A DNA stretch of 64,000 bases from Actinoplanes italicus (GTDB lineage Bacteria > Actinomycetota > Actinomycetes > Mycobacteriales > Micromonosporaceae): assembly GCF_003001815.1 (NCBI RefSeq), contig NZ_PVMZ01000001.1:248001-312000 (forward strand), given 5' to 3'. Below, piece after piece: positions 26,842-34,268 of the stretch (position 1 is its first letter; every line of letters begins with the position of its first letter). The position numbers were made by a program, and so were the translations under genes. The notes below the pieces were generated by a model. That model did not search any database, was not told the origin of the DNA, and saw only the letters and a program-made list of their open reading frames with translations.

Positions 26842-27738
26842 TTACGACACGCCCGATAGGACACGTCCTCGAACTGTTGTACGAACTTCGCTTAGCCGGT
26901 CTCGCCCCCATCGCTCGCCCCGCTCGCATTGGGCCCCCAGTTCAGCCCCGGTAAGAGGGTGTCCGGCCGCGTCCGCTGCAAGGGCTATGCGATAGGCGCG
27001 CTCGAAGCGACGGCGCGTCTCATCGGGAAATCGGTCTAGTCCAGCCGCAAGGGCGTCCGGCAGCGGGGCATCCGACTTCCACGGCAACGGCAACGGCAAC
27101 GGCACCGGGTCCGGCATCGCCGGCAACGGCACCGGGTCGGCATCCGCCGGCACTGCCGCTGCCGCTTCCGGCAACGGCACCGGCCCGGCATCCCCCGGCA
27201 CTGCCGCTGCCGCTTCCCGCGCCGGGTCAACCGCCGCCTCCGGCGGCAACGGCACTGGATCCGGCTGTGGCATTGCCGAGACAGCGAGCGGCATCGGCAT
27301 CGGCGCTGGCCGTGCCGCCTCCTCGGCAGCCATTGCCGCACGCCGTTCGTACGCCAAGGCCATCAAGCTCACCGACGCCACGAGGATGAGCCCGTCCGCG
27401 GACAGCGGCAGCGTGCTCGCCGTCAGCCAGTCCTCCCCCGCCTGGAGCGCCAGGCCGCGCATGTGGCGGTAGCTTGCCGTTGCGGCAACACCGGCAACGA
27501 TGGCGGTGCCCAGGTAGCGGGCCCAGGCGAGCACCCAGAACCGCGGCCGCGGCGTGTGAGCCAGGACCTCGACGACCAGCAGCAGCGCCACCGGCGCCCA
27601 CCCGGCGATCGTTCTGCCGGCCACCGTGGGGGTGGCGTGTGCGACGTTTGCCGCCAGCGAGGCGGCAATGCCGATCACCATCGCCGTCCAGGCAACGACC
27701 CAGGACAGAGTGGTCGGGCGCTGTGGCGTTTCCGGCAA
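26842..27738 (-). CDS. DUF2637 membrane protein (Spd/plasmid-spread type)
   Basis: 298 residues if started at TTG 27738, 11 bases after the GTTCACGTGGA motif; ATG 27768 would add ten residues read through that motif. Four hydrophobic segments (~10-125): VVAWTAMVIGIAASLAANVAHA, WAPVALLLVVEVLAH, YLGTAIVAGVAATASYRHM and PLSADGLILVASVSLMAL, the last being the P-x-S-x-D-G motif of DUF2637. A ~110-residue linker repeats DPVPLP and Ala/Pro blocks, and the C-terminal ~60 residues form a basic domain (ETRRRFERAYRIALAADAAG). The family is best known from Streptomyces conjugative plasmids and integrative elements. Confidence 0.75.
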   Translation of the reverse strand: MPETPQRPTTLSWVVAWTAMVIGIAASLAANVAHATPTVAGRTIAGWAPVALLLVVEVLAHTPRPRFWVLAWARYLGTAIVAGVAATASYRHMRGLALQAGEDWLTASTLPLSADGLILVASVSLMALAYERRAAMAAEEAARPAPMPMPLAVSAMPQPDPVPLPPEAAVDPAREAAAAVPGDAGPVPLPEAAAAVPADADPVPLPAMPDPVPLPLPLPWKSDAPLPDALAAGLDRFPDETRRRFERAYRIALAADAAGHPLTGAELGAQCERGERWGRDRLSEVRTTVRGRVLSGVS

Positions 27739-27748
27739 CGATGTCTTC

Positions 27749-27759
27749 TCCACGTGAAC
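27749..27759 (-). promoter_or_regulatory. Start-associated motif GTTCACGTGGA
   Basis: Exact copy, 11 bases before the TTG start of the DUF2637 gene; the terminal GGA is part of the ribosome site GGAGAAG. Confidence 0.6.
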
Positions 27760-27771
27760 GTTCACCATTGC

Positions 27772-27903
27772 CTACTTCGTTGCCGCAGCCGCGGCCGCGT
27801 TGGTCGGTTCTGGCCCATGGGCCGGTTCGGGTCCGGCCGAGCCGACCAGGGCTGGACGCACCGGCCGGTTGCCGGCCGATGCGATGTCGAACAGAGTTTT
27901 CAC
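27772..27903 (-). CDS. Small Ala/Pro-rich protein
   Basis: 43 residues from GTG 27903 (AGGAAACCAG before it): KTLFDIASAGNRPVRPALVG followed by an Ala-rich tail. Short proteins of this kind precede Spd genes in actinomycete elements. The longer frame up to 27996 lacks a ribosome site. Unknown function. Confidence 0.4.
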   Translation of the reverse strand: MKTLFDIASAGNRPVRPALVGSAGPEPAHGPEPTNAAAAAATK

Positions 27904-28002
27904 CTGGTTTCCTCTCGTACTGTCATGGAACAGCGGCCCACCGGCTGGCCCGGTGGGCCGCTGGAACGCAACTGCGTAGTCCGCTGAGCTGGTCACCCGC
28001 CT

Positions 28003-28338
28003 TCAGACCGCGCCACTTCCGGGGAAGCGTCGGGCCTCCAGCTCTGCCGCTTCGGCATCGAGCCAGCGCGTTTGCCGTTGGCGCCGCGGGGACCTCACCG
28101 GCCGCGCCGTACCCGGCTCCTTCACCGGCCGCGCGAGTCGGCCGTCCGGCGAGGTGCGCTCCGCGCTGCATGAGCCGCACCGGATCGTCAGCCACACCAG
28201 CCCGCGGCCCCGGTCGACCGAGCCCCACAGCGCACCAGCGCAGGCGCATGTGCCGACCGGTCGGCCGTCACGTACCGCCGCGGTGAACAGCGCGATGTCC
28301 AGACGCCCGTCATGCATCAGGTCCTGGTCCACGAGCAT
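28003..28338 (-). CDS. Small zinc-finger-like phage protein
   Basis: 111 residues from ATG 28338 (GGGGGAGCGG upstream). Four Cys, in GTCACAGALWG and TIRCGSCSAERTSPDG, form a likely zinc knuckle; the C-terminus is Arg-rich (PVRSPRRQRQTRWLDAEAAE). Unknown function, probably nucleic-acid binding. Confidence 0.55.
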   Translation of the reverse strand: MLVDQDLMHDGRLDIALFTAAVRDGRPVGTCACAGALWGSVDRGRGLVWLTIRCGSCSAERTSPDGRLARPVKEPGTARPVRSPRRQRQTRWLDAEAAELEARRFPGSGAV

Positions 28339-28395
28339 CAGCCGCTCCCCCGGACGGGGCGCGGGGCCGGGCACACGCCGGCCCCGCGCCGTCCA

Positions 28396-28908
28396 TCAGT
28401 GCTCAGCCGCCGGCAACGCCAGCAGGTCCGGCAGGGTAAGGACGCCTTCGCGGTATGCCGCTGCCACCCGATCGCGGCCTGCCGTCTTGAACGTCAGCGT
28501 CGTTCCGCCCGGCCCAGGCGGAGTCACCGTCACGAACTCCAGGACCACCCCGGTCCGCGGATCGGCCGCCTTGCCGTCGACGACCTCGAGACGGCCCAGC
28601 AGTGCCTTCCGGAACGCCGGGCGCACCGACTCCACGGTCTCGACCTCCGTCGGATACTCCCGTTTGCAGTACGCGAGCAGCTGCCGCTCGTCGACGTCGA
28701 CCTTCTGCTTGCTCTGCGACTGGGTGAGCTGCGCAATCGTGTCGCCGGTCGGCAGCTTCAGCTCAACGGTGGCCACACCCAGCGAGCCGTTCAGGTCGGC
28801 CAGCTCACCGTCCGCCTCGGCTCGCGCCTCTTCGTAGGCGCCCTTCACCAGCTCGGCGAGCACCTTGAGCACCGCCGCGCGCACGCCGGCCTGCTGCACG
28901 TTGCTCAT
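28396..28908 (-). CDS. Phage protein co-translated with Sak4-like ATPase
   Basis: 170 residues. A helical N-terminus (VLKVLAELVKGAYEEARAEADGEL) is followed by a beta-rich part (VATVELKLPTGDTIAQLTQ, VLEFVTVTPPGPGGTTLTF). It overlaps the upstream ATPase gene by ATGA. Similar genes beside recombination ATPases in actinophages suggest a role in replication or recombination; that is by position only. Confidence 0.65.
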   Translation of the reverse strand: MSNVQQAGVRAAVLKVLAELVKGAYEEARAEADGELADLNGSLGVATVELKLPTGDTIAQLTQSQSKQKVDVDERQLLAYCKREYPTEVETVESVRPAFRKALLGRLEVVDGKAADPRTGVVLEFVTVTPPGPGGTTLTFKTAGRDRVAAAYREGVLTLPDLLALPAAEH

Positions 28909-29888
28909 GCAGCACCAGCCTGCACGCGGGCCTCGTCTGCGCTGGAGCTGTCGAGCGGCACCGTCTCCAGAGAACGCGCCGCTGCGATCTCGGCGCCACG
29001 CGCATTGAACGCCGAGCGCATCCTCTGCGTTTTGCCGAGCCGTTGTGCCCGCTGCCAGAGAATCGCGAGGTCCTCCCGCGACGACGCCGCAGCCAGAGCC
29101 TTGTCCCAGTCGACTTCCCTTGGCGGCTCGCCGTTCTCCAGCCAGTCCGTGATCTCGCCGGCCAGTTCGTACCCCGGCTTGTGGAACACCCGGTCGGCGA
29201 GCCCGTCACACCGTGACTTCGTGACCCGCAAGTAGTGCTCCATGTCGATGTCGCCGACCAGGTCGAATTCAAACTCAAGGCCGTCGCGTTGGTCGGGCTG
29301 CATCCCGAGCTTGGCCACCTTCGATCGCCCGTCGCTGCCTTCCACCAGCTCGTATCGCTGCTTGGAGCGCATGCACACCACGACATGGCCAGGGAACGCC
29401 ATCAAGGCCTCGATGTAAGCCCGTTCGACCGGACGGGCATCCCTCCAGCCATCCATCGAGCGACCGCCGTGCAGGCGCGCGAACTGGTCGACGAGCTCCA
29501 ACATGCCGCCCGGCCCGAACCAGTAGTGCGAGAGGCTGTCCACCATCAGCGCCGGGAACCCGCCGTCGGCGGCCTCGTCGATGAATTCGACCAGCTGCCG
29601 AGGGTCGTACTTCACCGGGGAGACCTTCGCGAATCCGTAGCCACCGGCCTCGTCGGGGGTCATTTCGCCGACGCCGGGCAAGCCGAGGTTGGCGGCGTAC
29701 TTGTCCGCCGAGTCCCGCTCGGTGTCGATGAAGGCAATGCGCTGCATGCCGTCAGCGACGGTCACGGCGCCGGTGAGGGCGTACAGCAGCTTCAACCCGG
29801 TCAAGGTCTTGCCCGCACCGGACGGCCCGGCCAGGGCGATCCTGGCTTTCGCCTTGGTGCGGGTTGCTGGCATGAATCGTGTCTTCAA
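28905..29888 (-). CDS. Sak4/RecA-like P-loop ATPase (phage recombination)
   Basis: 327 residues from TTG 29888, 13 bases after the GTTCACGTGGA motif; ATG 29873 is an alternative. Walker A is ALAGPSGAGKTLTGL (~20), Walker B is FPALMVDSLSHYW, and an Asp-rich FIDTERDSADKY follows the first beta strand, as in AAA_24/Sak4-type proteins that support single-strand annealing in phages. The C-terminal ~90 residues are helical (DWDKALAAASSREDLAILWQRAQ). It is coupled by ATGA to the next gene. Confidence 0.78.
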   Translation of the reverse strand: MKTRFMPATRTKAKARIALAGPSGAGKTLTGLKLLYALTGAVTVADGMQRIAFIDTERDSADKYAANLGLPGVGEMTPDEAGGYGFAKVSPVKYDPRQLVEFIDEAADGGFPALMVDSLSHYWFGPGGMLELVDQFARLHGGRSMDGWRDARPVERAYIEALMAFPGHVVVCMRSKQRYELVEGSDGRSKVAKLGMQPDQRDGLEFEFDLVGDIDMEHYLRVTKSRCDGLADRVFHKPGYELAGEITDWLENGEPPREVDWDKALAAASSREDLAILWQRAQRLGKTQRMRSAFNARGAEIAAARSLETVPLDSSSADEARVQAGAA

Positions 29889-29900
29889 CTTTCGTCCCTT

Positions 29901-29911
29901 TCCACGTGAAC
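29901..29911 (-). promoter_or_regulatory. Start-associated motif GTTCACGTGGA
   Basis: Exact copy upstream of the Sak4-like gene; AAGGGA follows as ribosome site. Confidence 0.6.
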
Positions 29912-29958
29912 GATACGCATTGCTGGGCGGTCGCAGTTAGCGACTGAGACCGCACATG

Positions 29959-30162
29959 TCACGGGCAAAAGAAGACGCCCGTGCACTGCCCGCAGGCGAG
30001 GCACCCAACGGCGGCCGGAAGGCCACAATGGACACAGTGAACGGGTACCCATAGGTCGGTGCATCCCGTGTCGTCCTGGTGCCTCCAGTCGTCTCCAGCG
30101 GGCTTCAGGAGGCCGCCGCAGTTCTCGCACTGTGCGATCTCCGGTTGTGCTGCGGCAGTCAT
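29959..30162 (-). CDS. Zinc-ribbon protein, 67 residues
   Basis: Four Cys pairs in 67 residues: QCENCGG, VHCVHCGLP, GCLACGQC and a terminal FFCP. Likely two zinc ribbons. ATGA overlap with the upstream winged-helix gene and good ribosome site AAAGGAGGGG. Probably binds nucleic acid or a protein partner. Confidence 0.65.
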   Translation of the reverse strand: MTAAAQPEIAQCENCGGLLKPAGDDWRHQDDTGCTDLWVPVHCVHCGLPAAVGCLACGQCTGVFFCP

Positions 30163-30845
30163 CCCGCTCCCCTCCTTTCCTGGTTCGGCACGGCCGCGAG
30201 GTGCCGGTCGTGCAGCGGGGCGCTTTTGGTGCAGCCGGGCCGCGCGCAGGTCCCGTTGGGCCCTTCGATGTACGGGTGACCGATCCGGCTGGAGCGGCCA
30301 ACACCGTTTTCTTGTTCTCTGTATGGTCTGCGTCCGGTTGGCGGACCAACTCGGTCCGGGAGGCGGACCAGTTCTAGTTCGGCAGTCGGACCATCCCAGT
30401 CACTTTCTGGTCCGCGTCCCGGACCAGAAATCACGGCCCCTGCCCTAGCTGGTCCGCGCGTCGGACCAGCCGGCCGCTTCGAGTCGCGGCGCGCTGGTCC
30501 GGCTGCCGGACTAGCGGTGCCGTCCGCGATCATCCGCTCGAGCACATCGGGCGGCACCTGCATCTGGTAGACGGTGCGCGACTTCTTCCGGCGCGCATCG
30601 GTCACGGTGGGCCGCTTCCGCACGACCCACCGGTCCTCCAGCTTGTTCAGCCAGTCAGCGATCGTGGAGCGGGCCAGCCCGGTCGCCCCCTGGAGGGCGG
30701 TGAGGCTGGGGGTGTACCGCTCGGGGATCTTGGCGGTGTCGTGATCCGTCCAGGTGAGCAGGGTCAGCACCAACTGGCGGCCGGGTGGTTCGAGGCCACA
30801 GTCCTCTCGTTTGACGGCACGCTCGACTGTCCATCGGTCGACCAT
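30159..30845 (-). CDS. Winged-helix protein, replication or regulation
   Basis: 228 residues from ATG 30845 (GGAAGG upstream); a longer frame starting near 31034 runs through terminator-like hairpins and is rejected. Residues ~15-95 form a winged helix: QLVLTLLTWTDHDTAKIPERYTPSLTALQGATGLARSTIADWLNKLEDRWVVRKR. The C-terminal half is Arg/Pro/Gly-rich and ends with a Cys pair in NGTCARPGCTKSAPLHDRH. The layout is that of helicase-loader or replication proteins in actinophages, but a regulator is equally possible. Confidence 0.65.
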   Translation of the reverse strand: MVDRWTVERAVKREDCGLEPPGRQLVLTLLTWTDHDTAKIPERYTPSLTALQGATGLARSTIADWLNKLEDRWVVRKRPTVTDARRKKSRTVYQMQVPPDVLERMIADGTASPAAGPARRDSKRPAGPTRGPARAGAVISGPGRGPESDWDGPTAELELVRLPDRVGPPTGRRPYREQENGVGRSSRIGHPYIEGPNGTCARPGCTKSAPLHDRHLAAVPNQERRGAG

Positions 30846-30942
30846 CCACGGCGACCTTCCTGTGTACCGCCGCAGGGCACCACACGCCGTGCTGGCGTAC
30901 GATGGCCCGGCGACCCTGATTCCGATTGGGCGCGTCTCCACC

Positions 30943-30986
30943 GGCCCCGCCAGATGACCGCCTGGCGGGGCCGAGACGTATCTCGG
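30943..30986 (-). terminator. Two adjacent hairpins between minus-strand genes
   Basis: GGCCCCGCCAG pairs with CTGGCGGGGCC (30943-30972) and CCGAGA pairs with TCTCGG (30971-30986). Located after the 31037 gene and before the winged-helix gene, so transcription from P3 may be attenuated here. Confidence 0.55.
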
Positions 30987-31036
30987 CACCCTACACCCGA
31001 GATGAGGGGTCGCAATGGTTGTCTGTGACCGCATAG

Positions 31037-31399
31037 CTATGAGTCAGCCTCCACTGGGGCCTCGTCCGCGTCCTCGACTGCCGCGACCCCACTGCCGCCC
31101 TCGGCCTCGCCGGACGGCGCGTAGAGACCCCAGGGGTCCCAGACGATCGTCCGGCCGGTGTCCTCGGCGAATTGGTAGATCGTCGGGAGCCGCCAGGCCG
31201 GGTTGCCACTCAGCGGCGCATCCGCCTCCGGCAACACCCCGCGGTTCTTCCACTGGTAGGGCGTGTGTCCCGCCGCACCGAACATTCGGCCGATCTCCTT
31301 GAGACCGACGGTGGGCGACATCGTCAGCGGCTCGTCACCGATCAGCTGCTCCGCAACCTCGCGTGCCTTCGCCTTCAACTGCGCTCTCGTCACCTTCAA
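31037..31399 (-). CDS. AlpA/MerR-like DNA-binding protein
   Basis: 120 residues from TTG 31399 (GGGGAAGGGA upstream). Residues ~25-90 read as a MerR/excisionase-type winged helix: TVGLKEIGRMFGAAGHTPYQWKNRGVLPEADAPLSGNPAWRLPTIYQFAEDTG. The acidic C-terminal tail is low complexity. It could be an excisionase or a repressor; nothing in the sequence decides this. It follows the Ssd-like gene in the P3 unit. Confidence 0.6.
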   Translation of the reverse strand: MKVTRAQLKAKAREVAEQLIGDEPLTMSPTVGLKEIGRMFGAAGHTPYQWKNRGVLPEADAPLSGNPAWRLPTIYQFAEDTGRTIVWDPWGLYAPSGEAEGGSGVAAVEDADEAPVEADS

Positions 31400-31462
31400 C
31401 GTTCCAATCCCTTCCCCGCGGCACTGTCGAGAAACAATCTACAGTCAGCGCCGCAGGGAAGA

Positions 31463-32437
31463 TCAGACCGCGGCTTCCGCCGCCAGCTCCGGCATCAGGT
31501 CCAACAGCCCGGACGCGTAGGCGATCAGATCGCCGCGAGCGTCCCGCAGATCCACGGCCCCCTCATGGTCGAGCCCCCGGGCCGGGCGGGGCGGCAGCTC
31601 ATCGGCCAGCGGCGCCGTGAAGTCGCCGGCCAGCAGCTGGGCCCAGTGATCGCCACACGTCCGGGGCACAACCACGAATCCGACCTGCTCGATCCGCAAC
31701 TGCTCCAGCATCAGGCGCGTCGCGGCCAGGTTCCGGGTCACGTCGGCCACGACGAGCACCACATCGCATCGCCGGGCGGCGGCCAGCCGCATGGGGTCCA
31801 GGTCCCGGCCGAAGTCGATGATCACGACGTCAGCCGCGACCTCGTCCATCGCGGTCGCCAGAGACGCCCCGCTGAACTCCAACTCGGCCCGGTCCAGGAC
31901 CTTCAGGCGGTCCGGCCGCTGGCGGGTGTAGCCCTCCTTGATCCGCTTGGCGATCCCGGCACTGAGCCGGTCGCCGTCGAGCAGCAGGGTCGGCCGGCCG
32001 GACAACGCCGCAGCTCCGGCTAGCGACACTGCGAGCGTCGTGGTCCCGGCACCGCCGTGCCCGCCGACCACGCCGACCCGCAGCGCCGTACGGGGGCCAG
32101 CGTCGCGGGCCTGTTCCGCGAACTCCCTGAGCAGCTCCGCGTGGTGCGGGAGCTCCAGGACAGTGACGTGCTCATATCGCCACGCCAGCCGCTCGCGGGT
32201 CTTGATGGCGTTGAGCCCGAGCAGGCCGACCGTCACCAGGTACGTGTCCCGACGCGCCGGCATCCGCTTCATCAGCTCCTCGGCGCGCCCATCGACGACG
32301 ACCATCGCGGCCTCTTCCCAGACTCGGGCGTCCGGGTAGTCAATCACCGTGATGTCGGCATCGCGAAGGTCCCCCAGAACCTCCATGACGTCCTCCACGA
32401 AGGTGGGCACATGCGGCACCACCAGAATCCTTCCCAT
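31463..32437 (-). CDS. Ssd/TadZ-like MinD-family ATPase
   Basis: 324 residues. Residues ~1-105 form a degenerate receiver-like domain (ILVVPHVPTFVEDVMEVLGDLRDADITVIDYPD). The ATPase domain has RVGVVGGHGGAGTTTLAVSL where ParA/MinD have KGGxGKTT, so both signature lysines are missing, as in actinobacterial Ssd/TadZ proteins. The switch region VVIIDFGRDLDP and the C-terminal VVPRTCGDHWAQLLAGDF are present. Family members act in septum placement or polar pilus assembly rather than DNA segregation. A phage-borne copy could interfere with host division or partner the ParB-like protein. First gene after P3. Confidence 0.75.
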   Translation of the reverse strand: MGRILVVPHVPTFVEDVMEVLGDLRDADITVIDYPDARVWEEAAMVVVDGRAEELMKRMPARRDTYLVTVGLLGLNAIKTRERLAWRYEHVTVLELPHHAELLREFAEQARDAGPRTALRVGVVGGHGGAGTTTLAVSLAGAAALSGRPTLLLDGDRLSAGIAKRIKEGYTRQRPDRLKVLDRAELEFSGASLATAMDEVAADVVIIDFGRDLDPMRLAAARRCDVVLVVADVTRNLAATRLMLEQLRIEQVGFVVVPRTCGDHWAQLLAGDFTAPLADELPPRPARGLDHEGAVDLRDARGDLIAYASGLLDLMPELAAEAAV

Positions 32438-32464
32438 GCATCCTCCCAGCTAGAGCGCACGTTG

Positions 32465-32519
32465 TGTGTACATTTATTCTACGGTTGATCCAACCAGAGT
32501 GTCAAAGTTTTATATACAG
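32465..32519 (-). promoter_or_regulatory. Early promoter P3 (TTGACA-18-TAGAAT)
   Basis: Minus strand: AT-rich element CTGTATATAAAACT (32519-32506), consensus -35 TTGACA (32505-32500), 18-bp spacer, -10 TAGAAT (32481-32476), three bases, then TGTACACA (32472-32465), a one-base variant of TGTATACA. The best housekeeping-type promoter in the window. Confidence 0.8.
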
Positions 32520-32572
32520 TCCTGCTGCTGTTGGCTGGCCATCACGCAGGCCGCTATCCTGGGGTCGTTCAT

Positions 32573-32583
32573 TCCACGTGAAC
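32573..32583 (-). promoter_or_regulatory. GTTCACGTGGA motif between terminator and P3
   Basis: Exact copy, but not in front of a recognisable gene: it is followed directly by ATG opening a 20-codon frame that ends inside P3. It may be a binding site only. Confidence 0.5.
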
Positions 32584-32589
32584 GCAGAA

Positions 32590-32615
32590 CGGCCCCGGAC
32601 TCCGGTCCGGGGCCG
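32590..32615 (-). terminator. Terminator of the tape-measure/fibre unit
   Basis: Perfect 11-bp stem CGGCCCCGGAC / GTCCGGGGCCG with a 4-base loop, 20 bp after the last structural gene. Confidence 0.85.
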
Positions 32616-32634
32616 CGCTGTATCTACACGCCCG

Positions 32635-33177
32635 TCATGCCACAACCGCCAGCCACTGCACCGGCACCGCCGACCAAGCAGCACTCGCCGTGCCCGTCAG
32701 GTGCAGATTGAAGCCGGTCGCCGTCACCGCAACCGCCCGCGACGACCAGCCTGCTGCTGGCGTCGTCGACGCGATGTTCGTGAAGACCCGCGGAGCAGCG
32801 GCGAACGGCTTCGGGAAGTTCACGCCCAGCGTGAAGTTCGTCGCCGCGGCGAACGTCACCGTGGCTGTTCCGCTCATCCCGAACAGGGCCGCTGGCGCAC
32901 CAGCTCCCGCAGTTCGGCCGCCTACCCACCCGACGATGTGGCTTCCCGACGGCGGTGTCGTCACGATCATCACCCGCTCACCGGCGGCGACCGGACCCAC
33001 CATCGACACCACCCGAACCGCCGCGGTATCACCGTCGAGCCGAGCACGGATCGTCCCCGTTGGCTCGACCTGGGTGACCGTCGCCGGCCTGAGCCGCCAT
33101 CGCAGGCCCAGCCGGTCCAGCTGGCCATACACAGCCAGAGCGAACGCTTTCACCTGCTCCAGATCGGGGCCGTCCAT
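32635..33177 (-). CDS. Tail-associated protein with H-type-lectin-like C-terminus
   Basis: 180 residues from ATG 33177 (GTG 33180 possible), overlapping the upstream stop. Residues ~1-95 resemble a small OB-like baseplate domain (TVTQVEPTGTIRARLDGDTAAVRVVSMVGPVAAGERVMIV). The C-terminal ~80 residues read VTFAAATNFTLGVNFPKPFAAAPRVFTNI and VTATGFNLHLTG, the F-x-x-P-P-V spacing of H-lectin domains that bind sugars. Likely receptor contact at the fibre tip. Last structural gene. Confidence 0.6.
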   Translation of the reverse strand: MDGPDLEQVKAFALAVYGQLDRLGLRWRLRPATVTQVEPTGTIRARLDGDTAAVRVVSMVGPVAAGERVMIVTTPPSGSHIVGWVGGRTAGAGAPAALFGMSGTATVTFAAATNFTLGVNFPKPFAAAPRVFTNIASTTPAAGWSSRAVAVTATGFNLHLTGTASAAWSAVPVQWLAVVA

Positions 33178-34268
33178 CACGACTCGCCCTCGGCGCCCGG
33201 GTAGGCCCGGCGCAGTGTGTGCCGCATCTCGCCGCCAGGCGTCAACGGCATCTCCCAGCCGATCTCCAGCCACAGCTGCCCGTTCCAGCGAATCACGTCG
33301 TAGCCGTCATGGCGGGGGTCCGGGACCGTGGACAGCTCGACCATCTCGTAGACAGCCGCCTGCAACCCGAATGTCCGCGCATACAACTGCGCCTGCCGTG
33401 CGGTCGGCACCTGCACCTCGATCACTTTCGGTAGCACGACCCCGCGACGGCTGATGCTGTGCGGCGCTGTCGCCGGCACATCCCACCGGCCAACCACCGC
33501 GGCGGTGCCGCCATCGCCGAGATCGTTGGAGATCACCACGAACCGATTCGGCGCGTTGAGAATCTCCGACGAGCGCGACAACGAGCTCCGCAGCACTCGA
33601 CCGGTCACGTCGAGGTCGATCGTGGGCGCCCGGGCCGCCGGGTCGAACGCCTGCACCACCCGGAGCCGACCCCGGTGGTCGAACCACGGTTTCAGGTAGC
33701 CGCCCAGGGTCGCCAGGTCCGCGAGGGCGCTCCCGCGCGAGGTGCCGGCCGTCCAGGAGTTGCTGCTGACTTCCGTCGTCGCCTCGATCATGACGTCGCC
33801 GATCGGTAGCCCTTCGAGAAGGCTGCCGATCGCCAGGTCGACGGGCCGGCCGCCGGCGTCGATCCCGGTCTCCAGTTCCTGGTCGACCACGAACATCTCG
33901 TCGAACAGCGTGAGTGTGGTGGTGCCGCCGCTCGTCGTTTCCGCCACAGGGTCGTCGACGACGAGGTACCGGCCGAGCGGGTATGTCGTGTGCGTGCGGC
34001 CGCCGACGATCATCGCGATTTCGATCCGGTCGACGAGGGGATCAAGGTTCACCGCGTCGTCCGCGTCGATGACGAGGCCGTTCACTCGCCGCGAGATGAT
34101 CGAGGTGGTGTCATGGGCCAGCGTCGGCGCCGACGAACGCAGCGGCGACAGCCGGCCCTTCCGCCGGCCGGTGAGCCCGTTCACGACCTCGAACGTGTAC
34201 GTCAACGCCCGCTGGCCGAGCCAGCCCGGAAGGTCGAGCGGGTCAGCCGGCGCAGATGCCACGACCAT
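33177..34268 (-). CDS. Baseplate/tail hub protein (siphovirus minor tail)
   Basis: 363 residues from ATG 34268, overlapping the end of the large tail protein by 26 bases. Beta-rich throughout (LVIDADDAVNLDPLVDRIEIAMIVGGRTHTTYPLGRYLVVDDP; SALADLATLGGYLKPWFDHRGRLRVV), matching the gpD/hub-like proteins that follow the tape measure and distal tail genes in siphoviruses. No enzyme motif. Position supports a baseplate role. Confidence 0.65.
   Translation of the reverse strand: MVVASAPADPLDLPGWLGQRALTYTFEVVNGLTGRRKGRLSPLRSSAPTLAHDTTSIISRRVNGLVIDADDAVNLDPLVDRIEIAMIVGGRTHTTYPLGRYLVVDDPVAETTSGGTTTLTLFDEMFVVDQELETGIDAGGRPVDLAIGSLLEGLPIGDVMIEATTEVSSNSWTAGTSRGSALADLATLGGYLKPWFDHRGRLRVVQAFDPAARAPTIDLDVTGRVLRSSLSRSSEILNAPNRFVVISNDLGDGGTAAVVGRWDVPATAPHSISRRGVVLPKVIEVQVPTARQAQLYARTFGLQAAVYEMVELSTVPDPRHDGYDVIRWNGQLWLEIGWEMPLTPGGEMRHTLRRAYPGAEGES

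Noticed and set aside
30846..31034. Extension of the winged-helix gene upstream to 31034
   Set aside because: It would translate two terminator-like hairpins and has no motif.
32511..32573. 20-codon frame starting at ATG 32572 after a GTTCACGTGGA motif
   Set aside because: It ends inside promoter P3 and has no spacing for a ribosome site; more likely the motif acts here without a gene.
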